A DNA stretch of 64,000 nt, from NCBI GenBank assembly GCA_948144175.1, contig CANXME010001279.1, forward strand, positions 186,001-250,000, given 5' to 3'. Made by a program: the position numbers and the translations under genes. Origin of the DNA: Closterium sp. NIES-65 (lineage: Eukaryota > Streptophyta > Zygnematophyceae > Desmidiales > Closteriaceae). Of this stretch, positions 10,401-20,563 are shown one piece after another (the stretch's first letter is position 1; each line of letters begins with the position of its first letter). The notes beneath the pieces were generated by a model. That model was not told the DNA's origin, did no database searches, and was given only the letters and a program-made list of their open reading frames with translations.

Positions 10401-13400
10401 TTCCCCTCCCCCCTGTCCCCACCCCTTCCCCCCGCCCCCACCCCTTCCCCCGTGGTGCGAGCAGCAGCGGTGGTGGAGATGGCGCGGAACTGCAAGATAA
10501 GGATGATCACACATGTATCACCCGCCGTGTGGGAGTGGCGAAGTGAGTTGCCCTTCCGCCCACTACCTCCCACCACCCTGCCTGCTTTCGCCCTCTACCT
10601 CCCACCACCCCGCCTGCTTTCGCCCTCTACCTCCCCCCACCCCGCCCACTTCCGTCCTCGCCCTTTCACCCTCACCATTCCTTCCTCACGCTTTCCGTCC
10701 GCGCATGGCATGTACGAGCCTCACGCCTTTGCTCGCAGTCAACCAACAACTTAATGCCGTGTTTGCCTTCCCGCATCCGTTCCCGCCTCCCCACTCTCGG
10801 CCAACCGCTGCCAGTCTTCTCGTTTCCCCGCCTCTCTCTCCCCGCCCGCCCTTCTTTGAGACACCTCAAATAATCGCTGCAGCTCCTTTTCCTCTCTCTT
10901 CCTCTCGGCTCCCCTCCTCTCCCCCACCCTTCTCCTGCAACCCACTTCTTCCACCAAACGGAGTGCAGGAGCACGTGCCAATCAGATGCAGGGATTCTTG
11001 GAAAGCATGCAACGGGACACGCTTAACCCAGCGTCTCCTCTTTGCTTTTCCCTTCCTCCCCCCTCTTCCCCCCCCTTCCCCACCCCCGTATACACCACCC
11101 CGCCTCCACTCCACCAGACGGAGTGCAGGAGCACGTGCCGAGTCAGATGCAGGGATTTGTAGAGAGCGTGCAAGAGGACACCCTTCACCCAGCATCTCCT
11201 CCCTCCTCTCTCTTTCCCTTCCTCTCCCTCCCCCCCTTCCCCGCTTCCCCACCCCCATATACACCGCTTCCCTCCCCCCCACCAGACGGAGTGCAGGAGC
11301 ACGTGCCGAGTCAGATGCAGGGATTTGTAGAGAGCGTGCAAGAGGACACCCTTCACCCAGCATCTCCTCCCTCCTCTCTCTTTCCCTTCCTCTCCCTCCC
11401 CCCCCTCCCCGCTTCCCCACCCCCATATACACCGCTTCCCTCCCCCCCACCAGACGGTGTGCAGGAGCACGTGCCGAGTCAGATGCAGGGATTCGTGGAG
11501 AGCGTGCAAGAAGACATCAGCGCAGCCGCCTCCTCCTTTGCCTCTCGCCATTCCTTCTTCAGACCAGCTGCTGCTGCCGCCTCAGCAGCTGCAGCTGGTG
11601 CCGGTGGTGCTGGTGGTAACGCTGCGGCTGGTGCCGCTAACGCAGCAGGATCGGCAGGGATAGGAGCGGGGCTAGGGCTAGGGTTGGGGGTAGGGATGGG
11701 GGGAGGCGGAGGGGGAGGGTTGAGCTCAGGGATAGGGGGCTCTGAGCTGCTGGCGGAAAGCAAGGGGGAACGGGGGGGAATGGGCGGAATGGGGGGAATG
11801 GGCGGGGTGGGGGAATCGTGGGAGGCGGACGCTGCTCTAGTAGCAGCAGAGGATCCGGTGGGGCGGAGGGGGGCCATGGGGGGAGGGGAGGGGGAGGGGG
11901 AGGCGGATGAGAGTGGGGCGCCGTGCTTTGCGACTCTGCGGATCAACGCCACTGCTGTGGATCTGGAGGCATATTATAATAAGGCCGTCAACTATACCCT
12001 CATGGTCACATTCGTGAGTTCCGTGCTTTGAAATTGTGTTTTCGACTCTAGAACATCCCGTGCTTTGCGACTCTGCGGATCAACACCACTGCTGTTGATC
12101 TGGAGGCATACTATAATAAAGTGGTCAACTTTACCCTCATGGTCACATTCGTGAGTTCTGTGCTTTGAGGCTCGGGGTGTTGAGGCGCGTCATTCAAAAT
12201 TGGCCGAGATAGAGCTGGAGAGGGAGATAATGAGATGGTCCACACTCGCCCTCGCCTTCGTAATTCTTGTTCTGTTGCTGCTGCTTCTCTCGCTCTTCTC
12301 ACATGCTTTCCCTCTCTCCCTCTCGCAATTCCTCCCTTGTTGCCTCCTCCCGTTCTTGCCCATGTGTCTATCCTGCTGCTGCTGCTGCTGCTTTTGCTGC
12401 TGCACGTGTGCAGATCTCCTTCCTGCAAGTGCTCTTCATCATTCGCCAGATGGAGCGCAGCAACACATGTGCCCTGTGCTAGCCTCCCTCCGTTAATCAT
12501 CTGTGCGGCACCTCTCCCCATGTGCCTGCCTGTGTGCTGCTGCTGCTGGCATTGTCTCTATGTGCAGATCTCCTTCCTGCAAGTGCTATTCATCATTCGC
12601 CAGATGGAGCACAGCAACACACAATCGGTGCGTCCCGTCCCGGTCCTCTTCCTTCCTTCCGATCCCCCTTATTGTCATTTCCTCTTTCACTATGCGTACA
12701 TCTTCCCTTCATTCCCATGTCCCCAACTCGATTCGTGGTTCTCTTCTGGTATTTCCTCCGTTCTTCCCATGCGCCTTATTCCGATGCTCCTGCTCTGCTG
12801 CTCTTTTTGTTCTCCTCTCTCCATCCTCACCCCTCTCTCACCCATCCGTGCTCTTCGATCGTCTCCCGCTCCTCCCCACCCCCCCCCTCCTCCTCCACCC
12901 GTCTCCACATTGCAGGGAGCAGCCAAGGTATCGATGCTGGTGGTGGGGCAGCAGGCCATCATGGGCGATCAGGCTGACGTTGGAAGTACTCGTGAATGCT
13001 CATAAGCCATTGCTCTTTCTTGTCCCTGTCTGCTGCATCACCATCACCATCACCATTACCATCACCATCACCATCACATCGCCACATGGCAGGGAGCAGC
13101 CAAGGTCTCGATGCTGATGGTGGGGCAGCAGGCCATCATGGATGCGTACCTCTGCCTGCTGCACCTCACAGCTGGCATTGTAGTTGGTAAGCGAAGCTAT
13201 CCTCGCTATAGTGTGCCTCTGGTCTCCGTGCCCCTCGTTCCCTCCCCGTTCCAGGAGCGGAGTCGCTATTCAACGCCTTTGCAACAGCAGCCTTTTTCAA
13301 GTTTGTCATCTTCTCCATATTTGAGATGCGCTACCTGCTCGCCATCTGGAAGGCCCAATGTGCTCATGGCCTCCTAATCCCTGCCATGTGCCCTCTGCTT

Positions 13401-16400
13401 CCTGTCCTGTGCCCTGTCACCCCTGCCCGTGTGCCCCGCCCGCACCCCGCCCCCCCTGCTCCCTGCGCCCTTCTCCCTGCCCCATGCTCCCCCTTTTCCC
13501 CGTTCCAGGAGCGGAGTCCTTATTCAACGCCTTTGCAACAGCAGCCTTCTTCAAGTTCGTCATCTTCTCCATCTTCGAGATGCGCTACCTGCTCGCCATC
13601 TGGAAGGCCCGCCGCCCCGCACAGTCCTCGGAGAGCTGGGACCTCATGCGGAGGGAGCTCTCCATCCTCTACTCGCGATTCTGTGAGTGCCTAGCGATTT
13701 TGAGAGTGGTGGATGGAAGGAATGAAGGCACGAGGTGATTGCGTGTAGTGGCGGCCCTCCGTGGCAGTTTTCAGAGAGCTGGGACCTCATGAGGCGCCAG
13801 CTCTCCATCCTCTACTCGCGCTTCTGTGAGTAGTGGGTGTCTAGCTGGGACCTCATGAGGCGCGGAGCGAGCTATCCATCTTTTACTCGCGATTCTGTGA
13901 GTGCCTTGATTGATGGGAAGCAAGGTTAAAAAAAAACGACCCTTTTTTTTGAAAATTCACCGTAAAAAACGGTACCGCAAATAATGGCCATAAAAGACGG
14001 TAAAAAAACGGTTTCAGAAGGAAAAATTCGTTTGAAGAAAAAGTCTGCCATTCTTTGGGACCAAATTGATGGCGAAAGGCACCAGAATGAAGAGGACGAA
14101 CCCCTCCTTGCATGCGTGCACTTGTGGGCATGATTGAAAATGTATTCAACCTTGTTTTTGCCTTTTTTTTTCGTGGTGACAAGAGTTCTCTAACAAAAAA
14201 ACGGTCATATTTTTTAAAAATTATCGTAAGAAACGGACCGTAATTTACGAAAACCGTTTTTTGGAACCTTGGGAAGGATGGCATGAGTGGCTGACTGGTT
14301 GCATTTGGTGAGTTGCGAGTAGATGCCCTTATTTCATTCTGCTTCCTCCTGAGCAGAGCAGCAATCTCCTCACCTCTACCTGCCGCTGCTCTTCTTCTCG
14401 CCCCTCACTCGCATTTCTTGTTTCCCTTGGCAATCCTCTCCTTCCCCTCCCTCCTCCCCTCCCCCCCCTCACCTTCTCCACCCGTTTCCCCTGTTTTCTT
14501 CCCGTTTTGCTACCCCGTTTTCTCCCCTTTGCCAGACGGCTTCCTCCTGGGCGGCATTCTCCTCATCTACCGCTTCAGCACGGCGCTACGTTACCTGCTG
14601 CTGCTCTTCTACTCCTTCTGGATCCCCCAGATAGTCACATCCGTTATAAGGGACTCGCGCAAGCCCCTCCACGTGCACTACATTCTCGGCATGTCCGCCA
14701 CCCGCCTCGCCATCCCGCTCTACATTTTCGGGTGCCCGAAAAACTTTATGCGCGTGGAGCCGAGTCCCGCGTGGTGCGCTGCGTTGATCGCGTTCATGGG
14801 AGCGCAGGTGGCGGCGCTGCTGCTGCAGCACTACCTGGGGCCGCGCTGGTTCATCCCCAAACAGGTGGGTGGGTTGCTCGTTCGGGTGTGCTGGTTGATT
14901 CCCAAGCAGGCGGGTGGGTTGACTGTGGCTGGAATTGGTTGCTTGTGCGGCTTGGCTTGCTTGTGCGGCTTGTGCGTGTGGAGCCGAGCCCCGCGTGGTG
15001 TGCTGCCCTGATAGCGTTCATGGGCGCGCAGGTCGCGGCGCTGCTGCTGCAGCACTACCTGGGGCCCCACTGGTTCATTCCCAAGCAGGTGGGTTGCTTG
15101 GTGGCTGGTTGCAAAGTCGCTTTTGAGGTTCCTCTGTAGGGATTCCATTGAAAGTGGCCCCTTGTGCTGCGCTGCGAAGCATGACCACTGCGTCCCTCAC
15201 ATGTGCTTACGTTGCTCCCATGCCTCCCTTCTCCCGTGCTCCCCACCCACCACCGTCCCCACCAGTTGCTCTCTGGAAGGTACTCTTACTTTTGCCTCGT
15301 CTCCGGCCTCGTGCGGCAGAGCAGCAGTGCGGATGACATGTTCCTCCTGCATCCGCATGCTCCTCACATGTTCCCATGCGCCCATTCTCTCCACCACCGT
15401 CCCCAACCAACCCACCAGTTCGCTCCCTGAAAAGTAGTCTACTTTCCCGCCTCGTGCGCCAGAGCAGGCATACACGGCAGACAATGCTTGCGACTAATTC
15501 CCGTGTCCCATGCTCCCCCACCTTGCATCAGCCCTCTGCCTCCCCCTTCTCCGTTCCTCCTTGACAAGTATTCCTACTTCCGTCGCGTGTCATGCCTCAT
15601 GCACCAGAGCAGTGACGCGAATGACAGTGATATGCATGAACCCTGTACCCCACACCGCTCACATGTTCCCATGCTGCTATGCATGCTCCCCACCACCATC
15701 CCCCCCCTCTCCCCCCCCCCCCCCCCCCCCCCCCCCCCAGTTCCTCCCTGAAAAGTATTCCTACTTCCGCCGCGTGTCGTGCCTCATGAGGCAGAGCAAC
15801 GACGCTGACGACAGCGGGCCGGCAGACTGTGTCATCTGCATGACGCCCGTGCCCATCACCTCCCACTCCATGGACCGCATGGTGAGTCGGCTGGCTTGTT
15901 TTGTCTTATTCAAGTCGCATGGTCATCTGCATGACGCCCGTGCCCATCTCCTCGCACTCCATGGACCGCATGGCATGGGGATTGATTTCTGTATGTTTGC
16001 ATGGTTTGACGTCTGCATGGCATGGCATGGGGATTGATTTCTGTATGTTTGCATGGTTTGATGTCTGCATGGCATGGCATGGGGATTGATTTCTGTATGT
16101 TTGCATGGTTTGACGTCTGCATGGCATGGCATGGGATTCCCATTCATGTCAACTCCTCCAAGCACTATTGAGATCTGCATCCCCATCGACTCTCCCCCCA
16201 TGAATCTTGACTCTTGTACTGTACACTGTCAATCTACCTATCATCACCCCCCCTGTGCAGGTGACCCCCTGTGACCACATGTTTCACACAGCATGCCTGC
16301 AGTGTTGGATGGACATCAAGATGGAGTGCTGTTGGGACTTTTCAAAATCCATTTCATTAGCCCCGATACATTGCATTTGTTGCTTATCAACCACCCAGCC

Positions 16401-16551
16401 CCCCCCTCTCCCCCTCCCCTTCCCCTCCATTCCCCACCCCCCCATGCAGGTGACTCCCTGTGACCACATGTTTCACACGGCATGCCTGCAGCGTTGGATG
16501 GACATCAAAATGGAATGCCCCACCTGCCGCCGCTGCCTCCCCCCCGTCTGA
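7474..16551 (+). CDS. FLYING SAUCER (FLY1/FLY2)/Tul1-like transmembrane RING E3 ubiquitin ligase, 14 exons
   Basis: Spliced from exons 7474-7614, 7986-8079, 8197-8321, 9036-9145, 9420-9480, 9871-9916, 10465-10542, 11454-12013, 12568-12627, 13093-13186, 13509-13682, 14536-14864, 15741-15881 and 16450-16551. All junctions are GT-AG, all phases agree, and the total is 2115 nt (704 residues plus stop). The order is: N-terminal signal-like segment (WLIGFAVLLSF); luminal region containing WEDEW, NISGTYKGTW and LEGVYLRPF; a Gly/Ala-rich insert at about residues 245-375; about seven hydrophobic segments (for example YTLMVTFISFLQVLFIIRQ and YSFWIPQIV); and a C-terminal RING-H2 with Cys654, Cys657, Cys675, His677, His680, Cys683, Cys694 and Cys697, ending CRRCLPPV. 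Plant FLY1 and yeast Tul1 are Golgi/endosomal E3 ligases; FLY1 affects pectin methylesterification. The insert makes this protein longer than its land-plant relatives. Exon 6 (9871-9916) is the least certain, chosen on phase and splice sites with weak similarity. Confidence 0.9.
8398..8491 (+). repeat. Partial duplicate of exon 3 end and its splice donor, in intron 3
   Basis: Repeats 8297-8378, including the last codons of exon 3 (PEVHYV) and the GTGAGC donor, then the following intron text ending ctagaacttt...gctaagcac. The two copies are about 100 bp apart and differ by a small insertion. Confidence 0.85.
9960..10090 (+). repeat. 17-bp minisatellite in intron 6
   Basis: About eight tandem units of cccacgccctctccgcc (17 bp) with slight decay at both ends. 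It lies inside a CT-rich intron. Confidence 0.85.
10315..10378 (+). repeat. Degenerate copy of exon 7 in intron 6
   Basis: Encodes MARNCKMRVITHVSP against MARNCKIRMITHVSP in the exon at 10465-10542. It keeps a cag acceptor but lacks a GT donor after the homologous stretch. Confidence 0.85.
10951..11450 (+). repeat. Three tandem copies of the exon 8 start, 160-168 bp apart, in intron 7
   Basis: Anchor sequence gagtgcagga occurs at 10961, 11121 and 11289, with the real exon equivalent at 11457. Copies 2 and 3 keep the ccaccag acceptor and encode GVQEHVPSQMQGFVESVQED. Copy 1 has lost the acceptor AG and is frameshifted. Each unit ends in a pyrimidine-rich stretch that serves as the tract for the next unit. 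Units are 168 bp, a multiple of three, so the frame stays open through copies 2, 3 and the real exon. Confidence 0.9.
12058..12168 (+). repeat. Copy of the exon 8 end and donor, in intron 8
   Basis: Repeats 11921-12030 at an offset of 137 bp. It encodes CFATLRINTTAVDLEAYYNK then a GTGAGT donor, as in the real exon, with scattered substitutions. Confidence 0.9.
12409..12473 (+). repeat. Copy of exon 9 in intron 8
   Basis: Encodes ISFLQVLFIIRQMERSNT after a gtgtgcag acceptor, closely matching exon 9 at 12568-12627. It lacks the last codons and the GT donor. Confidence 0.9.
12911..12978 (+). repeat. Copy of the exon 10 start, in intron 9
   Basis: Encodes GAAKVSMLVVGQQAIM after a tgcag acceptor, then diverges. 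The intact exon follows at 13093-13186 (GAAKVSMLMVGQQAIMDAY). Confidence 0.9.
13244..13356 (+). repeat. Copy of the exon 11 start, in intron 10
   Basis: Repeats the ccccgttccag acceptor and encodes FNAFATAAFFKFVIFSIFEM and RYLLAIWKA, as exon 11 does at 13509. It diverges after the AIWKA codons. Confidence 0.9.
13768..13905 (+). repeat. Two copies of the exon 11 end and donor, in intron 11
   Basis: Copies at about 13768-13832 and 13841-13905 repeat the SWDLMRRELSILYSRF end of exon 11 and its GTGAGT donor. The second carries a 4-bp disruption (gcggagcgagc). Confidence 0.85.
14882..15096 (+). repeat. Copies of the exon 12 end, in intron 12
   Basis: A short copy (14886-14912, LIPKQ) precedes a long one at about 14968-15096. 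The long copy encodes VEPSPAWCAALIAFMGAQ and LLLQHYLGPHWFIPKQ, followed by a GTGGGT donor like the real one at 14865. Confidence 0.9.
15261..15632 (+). repeat. Three copies of the exon 13 start, in intron 12
   Basis: Copies at about 15266-15338 (RYSYFCLVSGLVRQSSSADD), 15419-15472 (broken by TAG after LPEK) and 15555-15631 (KYSYFRRVSCLMHQSSDAND). The intact exon begins at 15741 after a run of about 29 C. Spacing is 135-190 bp. Confidence 0.88.
15917..16131 (+). repeat. Copy of the exon 13 end, running into a 52-bp minisatellite
   Basis: 15917-15973 repeats VICMTPVPISSHSMDRM, the RING start. It is followed by three units of a 52-bp repeat, with attgatttct at 15981, 16033 and 16085. Confidence 0.9.
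16255..16331 (+). repeat. Degenerate copy of exon 14 (RING half), in intron 13
   Basis: Encodes VTPCDHMFHTACLQCWMDIK after a gtgcag acceptor, with Arg to Cys at the conserved RW. It then loses similarity before the final CPTC. The functional exon is at 16450-16551. Confidence 0.9.
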
Positions 16552-17223
16552 TTTTCCTCCTCCCTCCCCACCATCCTTCCCCATACCTGATACTCCTCTC
16601 TCCATCGCTCTACACCCTATGAGACTCCATTAACACAGCCACCCTTCCGCCACCTCCCTCCGGGTCTCTTCCACTCTCAGTCGGCAACTTATCCAACCAT
16701 TGTCTTTTCAACTGTGCCATCCCGTCGTCAACATTGCATGGAGAAGGGGTGTAGTAAGGCTTCCACCCTGGTGGATCCCGCACACAGCACACGCGTTATG
16801 GGAGATAACAGCCTCTGATTTTGCCTCAAAGAGGCATGGTAGCACTTGCTTGTTGCTGTAAAGTAGCATCAGCTTGTTGATGCACTAACTTGTGTGAAGG
16901 AAATGTTGTATTGCTTGAAATAGGAAACTCATAATGCTGCTCTCTCAAGTCAAGCAATTAAATTTTAGGCTAGATTCAGGTATTGTCGGGTCTATTATTG
17001 AATTAATAAAGAATAGGGTCAGTGTACCTTAACGTGAATGGATCTTGGTGGTGATGCCAGGTTGGCATCATGCCTCCACAATTTAGACGGACAACACACT
17101 CCGCCCGGCCAACGACCTGCACTAAATTACTGTAACTCGTTCAGATTTCCTCGTCCAGTGGCAAGTCCAACAGTGTACACCTGTATTGAACCTTGCCATA
17201 CATCCTGGCCGCCACCGTTGAAA
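16552..17223. other. 3' flank of the FLY-like gene
   Basis: No coding signal recognised. TGTAA at about 16857 (the green-algal poly(A) motif) and AATAAA at 17005-17010 are possible polyadenylation signals for the upstream gene. Confidence 0.35.
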
Positions 17224-17902
17224 ATGGCAAGATTGCGCGACGCGCCGGCACGCGAACTTTTTTTAATCCTATCAATCAAACTCGCACCGCAGGTAGGGCG
17301 ACCAGAACCCTCGCTAATGAATCGAGTTACACGCGCTTACGCAAAATCGACGTCCACTTTAATGTGTCATATTTGGTGGTCTTCCCAATTGTCACTGTTT
17401 CGCGCGGGATAAAGTTTGCCAGGTGGTGTTCGTGTTTTCGTAAAAACAAGGTCGCAATTGTGGCTACATTGCCGTGACCTTACAAGTTTCGGTTGTTTTG
17501 TCTGTTTCTTATGGCGCAAAAATGTTTCGTGCGCGTGTCATGTTTTTCGTCTACATGTGTTCTTTTTTTTGGCGCGTGTCAAACGCGATTTTCTGAAACA
17601 TCTACAGACCTCTGAATCTAACCAGGGGCTGAAAGAAAATAAACCCCTAAGGCAGGAGCGCAATTTGGGAGGCATCAACCCTAAACACGGGAAGCATGGT
17701 GTTTAGGGTTAATGCCTTGAATGTGGTGCAATTAAGGCACCTGTAACGTCGATATGGCCACGTCCGCAGCACGAAAATAACGTGGAAGCGCATGTAGGTC
17801 CATCCATTCGGACGAGGTTCGATCACCCTACTTGCGGTGCGAGCTTGGCTGATGGAATAAAAAACGTTTGCGCGCTGGCGCGTCGCGAAAGTTTGCCGTT
17901 AA
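17224..17902. repeat. Pair of about 90-bp inverted repeat arms, possible MITE-like element
   Basis: The left arm (17224-17313) matches the reverse complement of the right arm (17813-17902) with mismatches. Both share cgcgacgcgcc, a T-run and ctcgcaccgca. The arms enclose about 500 bp with no recognised gene. No clear target-site duplication was found. Confidence 0.5.
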
Positions 17903-18525
17903 GAATTCTGAAATTCATGGATATTTGAAACAGTAAACCCTCGTCATCTGCATTTATTACTACTTCGCAGTTTGTGCTAGTTAGCAGGCGCTTCGGGCGG
18001 GTCCAGCTTTGCAAATGTATGACAATTTTCAGCCCAGTTACCACATTTTGGCATATAACAGAACTACAAACGTACCAGAATCCATTTGACGCGAGACTGT
18101 ACATGTATGGTGACATTACGGAAACGTGCCCGGGGACGTGCAGAACACGTCCGAAGGTTCACGTCAAACTCGTTCGCGTCAAACACGCCAAAAAGTAACA
18201 CCGTTTTTCGCTAATTTGTTGTCGCCAATAAATCTCCCCTCCGTCACAGTTGCGAAAACCTCGCTTTATTGGGTAACCCCTCATCCCAAGTACTGTACCC
18301 CGCAGCGTTACTGTACCTTGTCAAAAGTCCGACTTGTCCAGTCAGAACTGGACAGGAAATGTTTGGAGTTCACCTTGGGGTACAGTCAATTTTGACTAGT
18401 GCATTGACATATGAATAACGAAAAAAACGGGAGTGTGCAAAGCTGGACCCGCCCTTAGAGCCCCCCATTCAAATTTCACAGACAACACCCACACATTTCA
18501 GGCCCTCAGTCAGGGAATTATCATG

Positions 18526-18780
18526 AAGTGGCCCAGCTAGTTAGCTGGTTCGCTTCCGAAAGATTAGGTCCCGGGATCAAATCCCCCTTGCGGCGTCAAC
18601 AGCCAGTCCCCACTAAAAGGGACTACACAGGTGCTCATCTGGGAGTGGATAGAACAACCTCGTTACCCAGCGAGGCGTGTAACACATGGGGAGGCGGGTT
18701 ACGACCGACAGCCCAGGTATTACCAAAGGGGGTTTCCCCTATGACTTTCCTTGACTTTTACTTTACCTCGGCCAGGGTAT
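18526..18780 (+). repeat. tRNA-derived SINE-like sequence
   Basis: The head carries a pol III A-box-like TGGCCCAGCTAG at about 18531 and a B-box-like GGGATCAAATCCC at about 18573, spaced as in a tRNA. It does not fold into a proper tRNA and continues into unrelated sequence. Ends were not determined. Confidence 0.5.
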
Positions 18781-18939
18781 TCATTCGACCCAGTTATGAC
18801 CCCATGAAAATGGGCAGAATGGTGGCGGAAACTGGAAACATCGGGAATGACGGAGGACCCGTGATACAGTTGGACTCAACAGTAGCGCGTTTACGCGGTT
18901 TATTATGACGAGAAACAAGGGGAACCTTATGTAGATTTG

Positions 18940-19420
18940 TGAATGAGCAGCTAACTCCGAGAACCCAATCGAGTCTGATCGCGACTGATCTGATTGGGAG
19001 GGATCTGATCGGATTCCTTGTGATCGCAGTGCCCGAGCCGCGCGATCAGAAATGTTTTTTGAAGAAGGTTGTCAGCGCGCCTGCTCCGCAAGCGCGAAAC
19101 ATTTACCTGACATTTTCGTCCCCATTTTAGCTAGTTTTGACGACCGGACGTCACATGGCGAATATTTTTGTTCAACTGTAAGTACTACAATGTAAATACT
19201 CGCAAGCCTCGATGTGGTCCCTGATCACATGCAATCAAGTGTTCGCCTGTGATCGAGGAAAATTGGCTCTGATTGGGGTGAAATCGGGTCTGATCGAGTT
19301 TGGGGTGATCAGCTGATCGAGATCAGCTGATTGCCCCCGATTGCATGAAATTGGCTTCCAGGCTTCCTGGAAAGTATGAATTGCGTGTGATCGAGGCGAT
19401 CAAACTCGATTGGGCCCACG
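18940..19420. repeat. GATC-rich degenerate repeat
   Basis: More than a dozen GATC tetramers in under 500 bp, mostly as ctgatc or gatcg, including a palindromic stretch tgatcagctgatcgagatc near 19306. No ORF is supported. Confidence 0.5.
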
Positions 19421-20463
19421 TCCTAACGCTGATGTCGTAAGCTGAACATAAAATTTCGCCACTTTATGGCACGGCGAATAAGTGTCGTTAGCACCAAGCG
19501 TCAACACCTGGACTGCGGCAATTTCACACCCTGACATTTGTTTTTTCATGGAAGATTCCTAACCTATTAACGGTTGGAACAAGCAACTACCTAGAATATA
19601 GAGGATATGTCGCGTCCGCATATCGGAACATCACCCTGAGTGAAGTCGTCCGTAACATCTCTATTTAATATCAACCATGGGTAGTTGTCTTGGGGTTAAA
19701 AAAAAAAAAAGCTTGGGGTGGAAGTTTGGGACACTGAAAATAGCGCAACTAGATACACAGGCATCAAGGACGACGGAGACTCGAATTATGACATCAGCGG
19801 TGTGGGTGGGTGGTTGAGTCTGTCGTGTCAGCCAGTCCGAGATTTTGTAGGAAGGGTTTGCTTCAACACCTAGCCCGGATGGACAGCTGGAATCGAATTC
19901 TCCAACTCAGAGGGAATGTCGTGATGTATCGCAGAAAATCCTCCGCACGTGGATTGTGTGTAGGGCGTAGCCGCGTGGATCATTTCCCTTATCGACGGGC
20001 ACAGGCACAAACACAGGCACAAACACAGGCACAGCCGAGTAGAGACAACGGGCGCAGGCACAAACAGCCTGGAAAAATGAGGGAGGTCAGGTCACACACA
20101 GCTCGCTTACAGCTCATGTAAATCATTGTTCAGGAGGGTAAATAGCGGTTCGAAGCGGCGAATTGAACCAGCACATCCAGAGTGCACAACACCGTAGCCA
20201 ACCGCTTTGATTGTACAAAAATGTGTCCGATCTGAATCCTCCTGCTAACCGCATCTTTCTTTTGCGGGGAGCCCAGCCCACATCCATTTTTAGGTCAAGA
20301 CTCACAAGCAAGCTTACATTTAGTCCTGCAACGGCGGTGACAATGGCGTCCATCTGCTATTTAGTCAGATTAATTGATTCCTCTTTCTCGCCTTTAGAAA
20401 TTGCGCGTACCTGTAGGCTGATCTCGTTTGATTTAAATTGACTAATTCAACCATACCAAACCA
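19421..20463. other. Intergenic stretch
   Basis: No gene recognised. It holds an A-run at 19700, a short caggcacaaaca repeat at about 20000-20032, and AT-richer DNA leading to the promoter of the next gene. Confidence 0.4.
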
Positions 20464-20470
20464 TATATAA
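20464..20470 (+). promoter_or_regulatory. TATA box candidate
   Basis: TATATAA about 95 bp upstream of the ATG at 20564, in an AT-rich patch. Position and context suit a core promoter for the following gene. Confidence 0.5.
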
Positions 20471-20563
20471 CCACCCCCGTACTCTTCTCCCCGCGATGTT
20501 AACACCGAAGCCGCAATAGCGCGAAACAGGGTGTAGTTAGTCAATCCTCCAGCTGCGACGACT

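Noticed and set aside
10951-11520. Regularly spaced repeats resembling a CRISPR array
   Set aside because: The spacers are also repeated and the repeats are exon 8 copies; units are whole 168-bp tandem duplications in a eukaryotic gene.
18526-18600. Functional tRNA gene
   Set aside because: A/B boxes are present, but no complete cloverleaf or acceptor stem could be formed; SINE head is the better reading.
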